DNA of 64,000 bases from Rhodococcus sp. 4CII (GCF_014256275.1 NZ_JACCFE010000002.1:2418001-2482000); one strand, 5' to 3'. Shown: positions 41,331 to 50,597, counted from the first letter of the stretch. Numbers and translations: made by a program. Notes: a model not told the origin generated them from the sequence alone.

Positions 41331-41708
41331 CTATCTCGAGAGGCCGAAACTTCCCACCTGGTTGCCGCCCACGTACACGGCCCCGGTGTAGGTCCCGTCT
41401 GCGTTGGGGGCAATCCTGTCGGACAGGAACCCCAGACCCGATGGGGTGTAGTCGATGACGGTGTTTCCGTTCCCGTCCTGCGAAGTGGTGCCCGCGAGTC
41501 CGGTCACACCGAACGCGAAGTTGTTGACGACCGTCCCGCCCTGGAACGTCTTGCCCTTCCAGATCAACTCACCCGCAGGCGCGGTGGTCGTTCCCTGATA
41601 GGTGCCGGACGGGACGGCTGCGGGTTCCGCCGCGCCCGACCCCGCGCCGACGAGAACGGCGCCGATCAGTGTTCCCGCGGTGACGATCCCTTGCGTGATC
41701 GCGCGCAT
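41331..41708 (-). CDS. Small secreted protein, unknown function
   Basis: 125 aa. The signal peptide MRAITQGIVTAGTLIGAVLV is followed by a GSGAAE cleavage region (about residue 27). The mature part is rich in glycine, threonine and short beta-like stretches (GTYQGTTTAP, GKTFQGGTVVNNF, GAVYVGGNQVGSFGL), as in small secreted actinobacterial proteins. No cysteines, no lipobox. ATG after GAGGGAGG. Function not recognised. Confidence 0.75.
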   Translation of the reverse strand: MRAITQGIVTAGTLIGAVLVGAGSGAAEPAAVPSGTYQGTTTAPAGELIWKGKTFQGGTVVNNFAFGVTGLAGTTSQDGNGNTVIDYTPSGLGFLSDRIAPNADGTYTGAVYVGGNQVGSFGLSR

Positions 41709-41837
41709 GATGCCTCCCTCTGCAGTGTCGACGGCCCGGCCGTGCCGTCCACGGACCGGTCTGTCGTCGTGTACCCGCTCTCGCGCCCTGGACACCGGCA
41801 CCCTGGACAAATTCGGCGCTTTCCTCCATAGTCGATA

Positions 41838-41873
41838 TGCCACTAAGTGGCATTGCTATTTCACTAAATGGCA
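41838..41873. promoter_or_regulatory. Two-site IclR-type operator upstream of acyl-CoA dehydrogenase
   Basis: TGCCACTAAGTGGCA (41838-41852) is a perfect 15-bp palindrome. A second, weaker copy, TTTCACTAAATGGCA, lies at 41859-41873, exactly 21 bp (two helical turns) further. Both precede the operon that ends with an IclR gene. Confidence 0.6.
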
Positions 41874-41900
41874 TTTTCGATCTTTCCGACAGGAGTTCAC

Positions 41901-43052
41901 GTGTCCGATCAGCTGCTCGATGCCGCCGAGTTCCGTTCCACCGTGCGTGCGTTCGCCAACCGCGAGATCCACCCCGGCGCCGCGTTCCGCGACGAGACGC
42001 GGGAGTTTCCGGCGGACCTGGTGAAGCGACTGGGCGAACAGGACCTCATGGGAATCTCGGTACCCGAGGAATTCGGCGGCCTGGGTCTGTCCACCAAGAC
42101 GCAGCTGATCGCGATCGAGGAGGTGGCCCGCACCGACGCCGCCCTCGCGTCGATCTACACCGCCCACTACCTGGGGCTCGAGCCGATTCTGGTCGGCGGA
42201 ACCGAGGAGCAGAAGCGGCGGTGGCTGCCCCGGCTCGCGTCCGGCGAACTGCTCGCCGGGTTCGCCCTCACCGAACCGGACGCCGGTTCCGACATCGCCT
42301 CCATGCGCACCACCGCGCGGCGCGAGGACGACGGGTGGCACGTGTCCGGTTCGAAGACGTACATCTCCAACGCCAAGGAGGCCGATGTGGTGGTCCTCTT
42401 CGCCAAGACCGACCCGTCCGCGGGCTTCCGCGGCATCACCGCGTTCGTCCTCCCCCAGGGCACACCCGGCGTGAGCTACTCCGAGCCGCAGGACAAACTC
42501 GGCATCCGATCGGCACCCACCTACACCGTGTACCTCGACGACGTGGTGCTCCCCCACGACGCCGTGGTGGGAATCGAGGGGCGCGGCGGCAACATCGCGC
42601 TCACCGCCCTCAACCGGGCCCGCATCGACGTGGCCGCGATGGCCAACGGAATCGCCCTGCGCGCTTGGGAACTGGGCCGCTCCTACGCGGCCGAACGCAA
42701 GCAGTTCGGCCACCCCATCGCCGAATTCCAGGCGATCCAACTGCTGCTCGGCGCGTGCGACGCGCAACTCGTCGCCTCCCGCGTCACCGCGGACTGGGTG
42801 GCCGACGTGAAGGATGCCGGGGCCGACCTGCGCCGCGCCGCCTCCGTGTCGAAATACGTGGCGACGGAGGCCTGCTTCTCGATCGTCGACCAGACCGTGC
42901 AGATTCACGGCGGCGCCGGCTTCATGCGCGAGTCCGAGATCGAACGCCTCTACCGCGACTGCCGGATCCTGCGGATCTTCGAGGGCACCTCGCAGATCCA
43001 GCTGCTCACCATCGCGTCCAACGCGCCCTCCCCGCGCTCCACCGATTACTGA
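41901..43052 (+). CDS. Acyl-CoA dehydrogenase
   Basis: 383 aa from GTG 41901, chosen for ACAGGAG upstream; an ATG at 41868 lies inside the operator region. Acyl-CoA dehydrogenase signatures are present: FALTEPDAGSD and QIHGGAGFMRESEIERLYRDC. The catalytic glutamate is in RIFEGTSQIQ, as in glutaryl- and short-chain enzymes. It is an FAD enzyme that makes the enoyl-CoA. It is joined to a CoA transferase and an IclR regulator, suggesting use of a dicarboxylic or branched acid such as glutarate. This substrate is a guess from context. Confidence 0.92.
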   Translation: MSDQLLDAAEFRSTVRAFANREIHPGAAFRDETREFPADLVKRLGEQDLMGISVPEEFGGLGLSTKTQLIAIEEVARTDAALASIYTAHYLGLEPILVGGTEEQKRRWLPRLASGELLAGFALTEPDAGSDIASMRTTARREDDGWHVSGSKTYISNAKEADVVVLFAKTDPSAGFRGITAFVLPQGTPGVSYSEPQDKLGIRSAPTYTVYLDDVVLPHDAVVGIEGRGGNIALTALNRARIDVAAMANGIALRAWELGRSYAAERKQFGHPIAEFQAIQLLLGACDAQLVASRVTADWVADVKDAGADLRRAASVSKYVATEACFSIVDQTVQIHGGAGFMRESEIERLYRDCRILRIFEGTSQIQLLTIASNAPSPRSTDY

Positions 43053-43067
43053 GAAGGACCCACCGCC

Positions 43068-44216
43068 ATGCCTACCCTGCCTCCCCTCGACGGCATCCGC
43101 GTCGTCGACCTCTCCCGTGTCCTGGCCGGACCGTACTGCACGGCGCTGCTCGCGGACGCCGGCGCCGACGTCGTCAAGATCGAGCCCGTCGCCGGCGAGG
43201 ACTCGCGACACCTCGGACCGTTCCGCGACGGCGAAAGCATCTACTTCAACGTGCTCAACCGCGGAAAGCGCTCGCTGGCACTGAATCTCAAGGACACTGC
43301 GGATCGTCAGGTGCTGCTCGATCTCCTCGACACGGCGGACGTCCTCGTCGAGAACTTCCGGCCCGGTGTGACCGCCCGGCTCGGCATCGACTACGACACC
43401 GTGCACGCCCGTAACCCGCGCCTCGTCTACGCGTCGATCTCGGGTTTCGGGCAGGACGGGCCGCTCGCCGGCTCGGCCGCCTACGACCTCGTGGTCCAGG
43501 CGATGTCCGGCATCATGAGCATCACCGGCTCCCCCGAATCCGGGCCGACCCGGCTCGGCGAATCGTTCGGCGACCTCGTCGCGGGACTCTTCGCCGCCTG
43601 GGGCATCAGCTCCGCACTGGTCGGAACCCGCGAATCGGGGGTGGGACAGCACCTCGACGTCGCCATGTTCGACAGCATGCTGGCCATGCTCCCCACCGCA
43701 CACAGCCAGCTGCAGGCAACGGGCGTCGCACCGGCGGGAGTGGGCAATCGCCATCCCGTCTCTACCCCGTTCGACACGTACCGGGCGTCGGACGGGTTGT
43801 TCGTCCTCGCCGTCGCGAGCCACGCCGGGTTCGAGAAGCTGGCGCACACCATGGACCGTGCAGACCTGCTCGGTGACAATCGTTTCGCCGACGACACCTC
43901 CCGCACCGATCACGAACCCGCCCTGCGCACGGAGATCGAGATCTGGGCGAAGGACAAGACCGTCGCCGAGGTGGTCGCGGCCCTCGGTGCGGCCGGACTG
44001 GCAAGCTCCGAGATCTGGGACGTGGAACAGGCGTTGTCGTCCGAGCAGAGCAGGCATCGACGGCTCGTCGAGTCGTTCGATCATCCGGTCGCGGGAACCA
44101 TCGACTACGTCCGGCAGCCGGTTGTGTTCGGCGACAGCGCGCGTCCCGGCGTCCGCCGCAGCCCGCTCCTCGACGAACACCGGCAACCCCTGCTGTCAGA
44201 AATCGGATCACGGTAG
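43068..44216 (+). CDS. CaiB/BaiF family CoA transferase (type III)
   Basis: 382 aa. The nucleophilic aspartate is in AAYDLVVQAMSGIMS near residue 140. Other motifs: IRVVDLSRVLAGPYCTALLADAGADVVKIEP at the start (family hallmark) and NVLNRGKRSLALNLK. It moves CoA from an activated donor to the operon's acid substrate, so the acyl-CoA dehydrogenase can act next. The two genes are 15 bp apart. Confidence 0.92.
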   Translation: MPTLPPLDGIRVVDLSRVLAGPYCTALLADAGADVVKIEPVAGEDSRHLGPFRDGESIYFNVLNRGKRSLALNLKDTADRQVLLDLLDTADVLVENFRPGVTARLGIDYDTVHARNPRLVYASISGFGQDGPLAGSAAYDLVVQAMSGIMSITGSPESGPTRLGESFGDLVAGLFAAWGISSALVGTRESGVGQHLDVAMFDSMLAMLPTAHSQLQATGVAPAGVGNRHPVSTPFDTYRASDGLFVLAVASHAGFEKLAHTMDRADLLGDNRFADDTSRTDHEPALRTEIEIWAKDKTVAEVVAALGAAGLASSEIWDVEQALSSEQSRHRRLVESFDHPVAGTIDYVRQPVVFGDSARPGVRRSPLLDEHRQPLLSEIGSR

Positions 44217-44253
44217 ATTCACGCCGACACCCGCGACCGTCAGGAGACGCACC

Positions 44254-44916
44254 ATGGCCCCCGGAGATGTGACCCGCAGCGCGAGCCGCACCTTCGAACT
44301 GCTCGGCGCGATCACCGAGCAGGGTGGGCTGACGCTCGGCGACGCAGCCAAGGCCGCCGGCCTCGCCACGAGCACGGCGCTGCGCCTGATCCGCAGCATG
44401 GAGCAGAGCGAGTTCCTCGTCCGCGGCGACGACAACGTCTACCGGGCCGGACCGCGACTTCTCCAGATCGGCGCCCGGGCGATCAGCGACAACCAGTTGC
44501 TGTCCCGGGCCCGGCCGGCGATGGTCGCGATCGCGGAGGAGACCCGCGAATCGACGTACCTGTCGACGCACGGCCCCAAGGGCACGGCCCTGTATCTCGC
44601 GCAGATCGAGGGCACCCACGCGATTCGGCACATGGGCTGGGTGGGTCAGACGGTGCCGCTGGTGGGCACGGCCGTCGGCGCCGCGCTGCGGGGCGATCTG
44701 CAGAGCGAGGGGTACGCGATCGCGCACGACACCATCGAGGACCACTCGACGGGTGTGGCGGCCCCCATCTATGACGCGGTGGGGCGGATCGTGGGCGCCC
44801 TCAGCGTCGTCGGGCCGACGTTCCGCCTGGACGACGCCCTCTGCGCGCAGCACGGCTCGGTCCTCGCCGCGCGGTGCCGCGCGCTGTCCGCGGAACTGGG
44901 GTCCCCCACCCCGTGA
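44254..44916 (+). CDS. IclR-family transcriptional regulator
   Basis: 220 aa. The N-terminal winged helix is LTLGDAAKAAGLATSTALRLI, and the C-terminal GAF-like effector domain includes YLSTHGPKGTALYL and GWVGQTVPLVGTAVGAA. ATG after CAGGAGAC. It likely controls its own operon through the paired TGCCACTAAGTGGCA sites; the effector would be the operon substrate or its CoA ester. It ends 4 bp before the stop of the convergent LysR gene. Confidence 0.88.
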   Translation: MAPGDVTRSASRTFELLGAITEQGGLTLGDAAKAAGLATSTALRLIRSMEQSEFLVRGDDNVYRAGPRLLQIGARAISDNQLLSRARPAMVAIAEETRESTYLSTHGPKGTALYLAQIEGTHAIRHMGWVGQTVPLVGTAVGAALRGDLQSEGYAIAHDTIEDHSTGVAAPIYDAVGRIVGALSVVGPTFRLDDALCAQHGSVLAARCRALSAELGSPTP

Positions 44917-44920
44917 GTGG

Positions 44921-45811
44921 TCAGGTGTCCACGCTGGTCCGGACGAATTCCCGGAACGTGAGGACCATCGGTTCGCGGGCCCGGCCGCGCCGGTAGATCA
45001 GCGAGAACGGCGCCTGATAGCCGAACGACGCGGGCAGGATCGGACGGAGCCGGTTCCGGGCGACCCAGTACTCCGCGTAGTGCTCGGGCAGGTATCCGAT
45101 GTAGGCGCCGGAGAGGACGAGGATGAGCTGCGCCTCCATGTTCTCCACCGTCGCCGAGGGCTGGGGAAAGCCCTGACGGGCGAGTTCCTGCTCGGACCAG
45201 TAGCCGCGCGTCACCATCCGCTGTTGCGTGATGACTTCGGGTGGCACCCGCTTCCGGCCGAACAGCGGATGCTTGTCGCTGCAGTACAGCCAGTGCTGTT
45301 CCCGGTGCAGCGCCTGCGAGACGAGTCCGTTCATCGGGGAGGCGAACGCGCCGACCGCGACGTCGATGCGGTCGTCGAGCACGCCGACCTGCAGTTCGTG
45401 CGGGGTCTGAATTTTCAGGTCGAGGTAGACGGCGGGATGGTCTTTGCTGAAGACACCGATGACGTCGGCGAGCGGGAGGGTGGCGTCGGTGACGGTGGAA
45501 TCGAGCACCCCGATGGTGAGGGTGCCCCTGAGCTCGCCCTGCAGCGCGGCGCCGTAGCGTTCGAAGCCCTCGAGTTCTCCGAGGATGCGCAGGCATTCCT
45601 TGTGGTAGAGCTCGCCCTTGCTGGTGAGGCTGAACCCGCCGCGGCCGCGGTGGCACAGCACGATGCCGAGGTGGCGTTCGAGCTGGCTCATGTAGGTGCT
45701 GATCGCCGAGGCCGACAGGCCGAGCTCCTGCTGCGCGGGCGCGAACCCCTGGTGGCGGACGACGGACGCAAAGATCTGGAGCAGTTTCAGATCGGGCAGC
45801 GAGCTGCGCAT
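44921..45811 (-). CDS. LysR-family transcriptional regulator
   Basis: 296 aa. The helix-turn-helix is in FAPAQQELGLSASAISTYMSQLERHLG (residues about 22-48), the most conserved part of LysR proteins. The effector domain starts with GTLTIGVLDSTVTDATLP. It is divergent from the sodium-solute symporter over 181 bp and therefore the natural candidate to control it, together with the TetR protein downstream. Confidence 0.9.
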   Translation of the reverse strand: MRSSLPDLKLLQIFASVVRHQGFAPAQQELGLSASAISTYMSQLERHLGIVLCHRGRGGFSLTSKGELYHKECLRILGELEGFERYGAALQGELRGTLTIGVLDSTVTDATLPLADVIGVFSKDHPAVYLDLKIQTPHELQVGVLDDRIDVAVGAFASPMNGLVSQALHREQHWLYCSDKHPLFGRKRVPPEVITQQRMVTRGYWSEQELARQGFPQPSATVENMEAQLILVLSGAYIGYLPEHYAEYWVARNRLRPILPASFGYQAPFSLIYRRGRAREPMVLTFREFVRTSVDT

Positions 45812-45890
45812 CGCACTCCTCGAAGGCGTCGAAAACAGGGTGTGAGCCGGCTCGCACCGTTACTTCACGATTTCCTGAAGTGATTATTTG

Positions 45891-45907
45891 TATCAAGTGA
45901 TTTATTT
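45891..45907. promoter_or_regulatory. Shared operator candidate upstream of the symporter
   Basis: TATCAAGTGATTTATTT differs in two of 17 positions from TATCAACTGGTTTATTT at 49945-49961, in front of the class II aldolase gene. It lies in the LysR-symporter gap, about 85 bp before the symporter start. Confidence 0.55.
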
Positions 45908-45992
45908 CACGTCAATGTTCTTCTACGGTCTAGGGCAACGGTCTGACGAGACCGGCACCGACCGATCCGCTAGGACACGTGAAGGACGCACC

Positions 45993-47474
45993 ATGGACAT
46001 CACCATCATCCTGATCTACCTGGGCGCGATGCTCGCGTTCGGCTGGTGGGGCAAACGGCGGGCGAGCAACTCCAGCGAATACCTCGTCGCCGGCCGGCGC
46101 CTCGGCGGATTCTTCTACACGAGCACCATGGCTGCCGTTGTCATCGGCGGCGCCTCCACCGTCGGCGGGGTCGGCCTCGGCTACAAGTACGGCATCTCCG
46201 GGATGTGGCTGGTCGTGTCGATCGCCGCGGGTGTGCTGCTGCTCAGCCTGCTCTTCGCCGCCCGGATTCAGCGCCTGAAGGTCTACACCGTCTCCGGCAT
46301 GCTCAAACTCCGCTACGGCATCGACGCCACCGGCGCGTCCGGCCTCGTGATGATGGCGTACACCCTCATGCTCACCGTCACCTCGACGATCGCCTACGCC
46401 ACCATCTTCAACGTGCTGTTCGGCTTCGACCGGACGCTGTCGGTCGTCCTCGGCGGGCTCATCGTCGTCGCCTACTCCGCGATGGGCGGCATGTGGTCGA
46501 TCACGCTCACCGACGTCGTCCAGTTCGTCATCAAGACCATCGGCGTCTTCGTTCTGCTCCTCCCGTTCACATGGAGCAAGGCCGGCGGCTATGCCGGCAT
46601 CAAGGAACGCGTGGGCGAGCAGGCACTCGGGCTGGGCACCATCGGCACCGGCACCATCATCACGTTCTTCGTCGTCTACACCCTCGGCATCCTCATCGGC
46701 CAGGACATCTGGCAGCGGGTGTTCACCGCGAAGTCGCCGCAGGTCGCCCGCTGGGGTGGCGTCACCGCCGGTGTCTACTGTCTGCTGTACGGCGTCGCGG
46801 GCGCACTGATCGGGCTGGCCGCGTCGGCCCTCATGCCCGACATCGGTTCGTCCGACGACGTATACGCCGACGTCGCCGTCCACGTCCTGCCCGTCGGGCT
46901 CAGCGGCATCGTTCTCGCCGCCGCCGTCGCGGCGATGATGTCGACGGCGTCCGGCGCGCTGATCGCCACCGCCACGGTCGCCCGGCAGGACGTCCTTCCG
47001 CTGATCGCCCAGATCTTCGGCCGAACCCGGCCCGAACTCGACACGTCCGACCCGGAAGCCGACGTGCGCGGCAACCGCCTCTACGTGATCGTGATCGGTC
47101 TCGTCAGCATCGTCATCGCCGTACTCATCAACGACATCGTGTCCGCGCTGACCATCGCCTACGACATCCTGGTCGGCGGACTCTTAGTCCCCATCCTGGG
47201 CGGACTGGTCTGGAAGCGCGCCACCGGAACGGCCGCCATGGCCGCGATGGCGGTGGGCACCGTGGCCACTCTCGCCACGATGGTCGTCGTCGGCGACGTC
47301 ATGGCCAACGAACCGGTGTACGTCGGACTCGTCAGCGCACTGGTGGTGTTCGTCGCGACCAGCCTGTTCACCGCACCCACCCCGGCGAACGTCATGTCGG
47401 TGTGGAACGCGCGGGTCTCGGGAAAGGCCGAGGACGAGGAAGAGCCGGAGCGCGCCCCGGCGCCGATAGCCTGA
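45993..47474 (+). CDS. Sodium:solute symporter (SSS family)
   Basis: 493 aa with about 13 hydrophobic helices. The start is at ATG 45993, after GGACGCACC; upstream codons belong to the operator region. SSS features: EYLVAGRRLGGFFYTSTMAAVVIGGAST (helices 2-3) and AAAVAAMMSTASGALIATATVARQD (sodium-site helix 8). The C-terminal 25 residues are acidic and soluble. It drives uptake of a small organic acid or similar solute by sodium flow. The substrate is unknown; a hydroxyacid would fit the dehydrogenase and aldolase that share its operator. Confidence 0.88.
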   Translation: MDITIILIYLGAMLAFGWWGKRRASNSSEYLVAGRRLGGFFYTSTMAAVVIGGASTVGGVGLGYKYGISGMWLVVSIAAGVLLLSLLFAARIQRLKVYTVSGMLKLRYGIDATGASGLVMMAYTLMLTVTSTIAYATIFNVLFGFDRTLSVVLGGLIVVAYSAMGGMWSITLTDVVQFVIKTIGVFVLLLPFTWSKAGGYAGIKERVGEQALGLGTIGTGTIITFFVVYTLGILIGQDIWQRVFTAKSPQVARWGGVTAGVYCLLYGVAGALIGLAASALMPDIGSSDDVYADVAVHVLPVGLSGIVLAAAVAAMMSTASGALIATATVARQDVLPLIAQIFGRTRPELDTSDPEADVRGNRLYVIVIGLVSIVIAVLINDIVSALTIAYDILVGGLLVPILGGLVWKRATGTAAMAAMAVGTVATLATMVVVGDVMANEPVYVGLVSALVVFVATSLFTAPTPANVMSVWNARVSGKAEDEEEPERAPAPIA

Positions 47475-47516
47475 AGGGCGACAACACCTGAGGACGAATG
47501 CGCTCGAGCGGGAGGA

Positions 47517-48152
47517 ATGATCGTGCCGAAGATCGTCGACCACGACGAACGGAGACTGGTGCTCGCGGACGCGGTTCTCGCGCTGATCGCCAGGGAGGGG
47601 ATCTCCGCCGTCACCACGCGCGCGGTGGCGGAGGAGAGCGGATGGTCGACCGGAGTGTTGAACCACTACTTCCGGTCTCGGCACGAACTGCTCCTCGCGG
47701 CGCTGCGCCGGGCGGGCGACCTCCAGGGCCGGCTGTACCGGGAGATCCTCGACGAGGAGGGCACCGGCCCGATCGAGAAGCTGCGGAACATCACCGCCAG
47801 CATCCTCCCTCTCGACGAACGCCGACTCGCCATGACCCGCGTCTTCCTGTTCTTCTACGCGGAGGGGGCGGCCGAGGAAACCGCGCGCGGTGAGATCGCG
47901 GCCTTTCTCGCCCGCTGGCGGGGTGTCGTGCACGAGGCGGTCGTCGACGCGCAGCGGGACGGCACCGTCTCCGCCGACCTCGACGCGGACGCCGTCACCC
48001 TCGCACTGGTGGCACTGACGGACGGGCTGGCATTGCAGGCCATCCTGGATCCCGTTGTCATGGAAGCGATCAGCACCGAGGACGCCGCCGCTCGCTGCGT
48101 CGAAGCCGCCGTGCGGCGGTCCACCGAAGAAGCGGGAGCGATGGGCACATGA
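47517..48152 (+). CDS. TetR-family regulator (BetI-like)
   Basis: 211 aa. The helix-turn-helix is in ISAVTTRAVAEESGWSTGVLNHYFRSRHEL. ATG 47517 stands almost on top of GGAGGA, whereas GTG 47523 two codons later has the better spacing. Its stop overlaps the dehydrogenase start by ATGA. The site TATCAASTGRTTTATTT, found before the symporter and the aldolase, is the likely target. Confidence 0.87.
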   Translation: MIVPKIVDHDERRLVLADAVLALIAREGISAVTTRAVAEESGWSTGVLNHYFRSRHELLLAALRRAGDLQGRLYREILDEEGTGPIEKLRNITASILPLDERRLAMTRVFLFFYAEGAAEETARGEIAAFLARWRGVVHEAVVDAQRDGTVSADLDADAVTLALVALTDGLALQAILDPVVMEAISTEDAAARCVEAAVRRSTEEAGAMGT

Positions 48153-49108
48153 CCGACCGTGTCATCGTCCTCGACGACTTCATCCCCATCCGAGATCTGT
48201 CCGATTCGCTTGCCACCGAAGGCATCTCCGTCGAGGTGGTGCACCAGTCCGAGATCCCGTCCGGTCCCGGCGTCGTCGCTCTGCTCGTCGGACCGGAGAT
48301 CGCCGGTCTCGCACCCCACCACCTGTCGGATCTGCCGGACCTGCGCCTGCTGTCGGCGACGTCCGCCGGATACGACCACCTGCCGGTGTCGGCGGCCCAC
48401 GAGCGCGGCCTGTGGGTGACACGAGCGGTGGACTACTGCACCGAGGAGGTCGCGGACCACGCGCTCGCGCTCACCCTCGGACTGCTCCGATCCACCCACG
48501 TGCTCGACCGGTCGGTGCACGCGGGCGAGTGGGACGTCACCGCCGCGCCACCGCGGCGCATCGCGGGAACCGTGCTGGGCCTCTACGGTTTCGGCCGGAT
48601 CGCCGACGCGTTCGCACGGCGCGCCCGAGCCCTGGAGATGACGGTCCTCGTCAGCGGCCGCGGGCTCGGCGACCGTGCCGAGGAACTGGCGGCCGAGGGC
48701 ATCGAGGTGGTCGGCTTCGAGGATCTGCTGCGCCGCTCGGACGTCCTCAGCCTGCACGTACCCCTCACGTCCGAGACGCGGGGACTGATCGACGAGCGTG
48801 CACTGTCCGCGATGACACGCGGCGCGTATCTGGTGAACGTCTCCCGCGGCGGCCTCGTCGACCACGACGCCCTGGCGACCGCACTGCGCACGGGACAGCT
48901 GGCCGGGGCGGCCGTCGACGTGCTGCCGAACGAACCACCCGCACAAGACGATCCGGCTCTTCAGATCCCGAATCTCGTGATCACCCCGCACGCCGGGTGG
49001 TATTCGCCGCAGGTCGCGCAGCGGCTGGCGCGGCAGTCGGCGCACAATGTCGCGGCAGTCCTGAGGGGCGCATCCCCGGTGGGAGTCGTTGCCGCACCGG
49101 GGATGTGA
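48149..49108 (+). CDS. NAD-dependent D-2-hydroxyacid dehydrogenase
   Basis: 319 aa. The cofactor motif is GLYGFGRIADAFARRA. The catalytic arginine is in VNVSRGGLVDHDAL, and the catalytic histidine in TPHAGWYSPQ. The glutamate of the triad is expected in NEPPAQDDPAL. It reduces or oxidises 2-hydroxy/2-keto acids such as glycerate or phosphoglycerate. It is coupled to the TetR gene, after the symporter, and convergent with a class II aldolase 9 bp away. Confidence 0.88.
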   Translation: MTDRVIVLDDFIPIRDLSDSLATEGISVEVVHQSEIPSGPGVVALLVGPEIAGLAPHHLSDLPDLRLLSATSAGYDHLPVSAAHERGLWVTRAVDYCTEEVADHALALTLGLLRSTHVLDRSVHAGEWDVTAAPPRRIAGTVLGLYGFGRIADAFARRARALEMTVLVSGRGLGDRAEELAAEGIEVVGFEDLLRRSDVLSLHVPLTSETRGLIDERALSAMTRGAYLVNVSRGGLVDHDALATALRTGQLAGAAVDVLPNEPPAQDDPALQIPNLVITPHAGWYSPQVAQRLARQSAHNVAAVLRGASPVGVVAAPGM

Positions 49109-49117
49109 TCAGCCCTC

Positions 49118-49903
49118 TCAGTCCTTGTAGTCGGGGGCGGTCCGATCGAGCAGTCGCAGCAGCGCCGCCCACGCCATCTCGTAGGCCTGATCGTCGGTGT
49201 AGTCGTCCGTGGCCGCCTCACCGGCGAACTGCCGCGCGGTGTGCTCGGCGATCTCGGACGAGGGCACCCGTAGTTCACCCGACGCCTGGGCGGCGATCTG
49301 GATGTCGCAGGCCTTCTCCAGGTAGAACATTCGAAGAAACGCCTCGGCCGCAGTTTCGCCGACGGTGAGCAGTCCGTGATTGCGCAGGATCATCGCGGGG
49401 TGGTTCCCGAGATCCTCGACCAGACGCTCTCGCTCGGCCGAATTCAGCGCGATGCCCTCGTAGTCGTGGTAGCCGACCCGGCTGTAGAACTCCATCGAGA
49501 TCTGATTCAACGGCAGCAGGCCGCGCTCCTGGGCGGCGACCGCGCACCCGGCCTTCGTGTGGGTGTGCAGAACGCACTGCGCATCGGCGCGGGCCTCGTG
49601 AATCGCTCCGTGAATCACGAATCCCGCAGGATTGACACGGTATTCGGAGGGTTCGACGAGTTCGCCGTCGAGCCCGATCTTCACCAGGTTGGAGGCGGTG
49701 ATCTCCTCGAAGAGCAGGCCGTACGGGTTGATCAGGAAATGATGCTCGGGCCCGGGAAGGCGAACCGAGACGTGCGTGAAGATCAGGTCGGTCATCTTGA
49801 AATGCGCCAGCAGGCGGTACACCGCCGCGAGTTCACGACGCAGTTCCGCCTCGGTCTTCACCGGCTCCGCACAGTCCTGCGACGTAACGGTGGGTGCACT
49901 CAT
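49118..49903 (-). CDS. Class II aldolase/adducin family protein
   Basis: 261 aa. Zinc ligands: VLHTHTKAG (HxH) and the late histidine in LRNHGLLTVGE. The acidic base is probably in SMEFYSRVGYHDYEG. Members are aldolases (fuculose-, rhamnulose-1-P) or decarboxylases acting on hydroxyacid/keto substrates. AAGGAG precedes the ATG. The promoter region holds the operator shared with the symporter gene. Confidence 0.87.
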   Translation of the reverse strand: MSAPTVTSQDCAEPVKTEAELRRELAAVYRLLAHFKMTDLIFTHVSVRLPGPEHHFLINPYGLLFEEITASNLVKIGLDGELVEPSEYRVNPAGFVIHGAIHEARADAQCVLHTHTKAGCAVAAQERGLLPLNQISMEFYSRVGYHDYEGIALNSAERERLVEDLGNHPAMILRNHGLLTVGETAAEAFLRMFYLEKACDIQIAAQASGELRVPSSEIAEHTARQFAGEAATDDYTDDQAYEMAWAALLRLLDRTAPDYKD

Positions 49904-49944
49904 GCGGGATCTCCTTGTTCACGGAACGGATTTCGCGCTAAATA

Positions 49945-49961
49945 TATCAACTGGTTTATTT
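49945..49961. promoter_or_regulatory. Shared operator candidate upstream of the aldolase
   Basis: TATCAACTGGTTTATTT, within an AT-rich, imperfect 24-bp palindrome (49939-49962). Two of 17 positions differ from the site at 45891-45907 before the symporter. Confidence 0.6.
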
Positions 49962-49996
49962 AAGCACCAGTCTCCGACACCGCGGTGGCGGCAAGA

Positions 49997-50581
49997 TCAG
50001 TCGAGCCGGCCACCCAGCATGCCCCGCAGCGAGCGCAGACAGAGTTCACGTAACTCACTCTCCGCAACAGCGGGGTGGTCGAGCCAGTCCATGCAGACGG
50101 CGCGGACGAAGGCGATCCATCCGCGCACCGCGATGCCGACGAGTTCGCGTTCGCTGTCGGGCGGATCGAGTGCGTCGACGATGCGCCGCTGCTGGGCGTC
50201 GAGTTCCCGCTCCACGATGGCCCGGATATCGGCGTCGGCCGAGAGCGCTCCGTGGTTGATGGCCCGCACTCCGTGCCGGTGTCCGGCGACGTGCTCGAAG
50301 TACGCATCGAGGCCGGCCGCGACCTGTTCCTCGACGGGGAGGGTGGAGTCGGGGGCCGTCACCTCGAGCAGTCGTTCGGATTCGCGTTCGACGATCGCGG
50401 CGAAGAAGTCCCGTTTCGTCGGGAAGTAGTGGTACATCAAACCGCGCGACACCTCGGCGAGTTCCGCAACCTCTTCGATCCAGACGTCCTCGTAGGGGCG
50501 GTCCGCGAACAGCCGCGCGCCGATGTCCAGCAACTGCGCCCGGCGCTGTTCCGGGGCGAGTCGACGGCGGGCGCTGGTCAT
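49997..50581 (-). CDS. TetR-family regulator next to CYP102-like P450
   Basis: 194 aa from ATG 50581; a GTG eight codons upstream lies close to the operator. The helix-turn-helix is in VWIEEVAELAEVSRGLMYHYFPTKRDF. Divergent from the P450 gene. The arrangement recalls BM3R1, the TetR repressor of P450 BM3 in Bacillus megaterium, although there the two genes run in the same direction. Two copies of CTWGACAYCRRTTCAGTAA lie in the shared gap. Confidence 0.87.
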   Translation of the reverse strand: MTSARRRLAPEQRRAQLLDIGARLFADRPYEDVWIEEVAELAEVSRGLMYHYFPTKRDFFAAIVERESERLLEVTAPDSTLPVEEQVAAGLDAYFEHVAGHRHGVRAINHGALSADADIRAIVERELDAQQRRIVDALDPPDSERELVGIAVRGWIAFVRAVCMDWLDHPAVAESELRELCLRSLRGMLGGRLD

Positions 50582-50597
50582 GCCAGCCACCGTACTG

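Noticed and set aside
41856..44186. Open frame of 776 codons on the minus strand
   Set aside because: Antisense to the acyl-CoA dehydrogenase and CoA transferase; low-complexity Gly/Val/Arg sequence without motifs.
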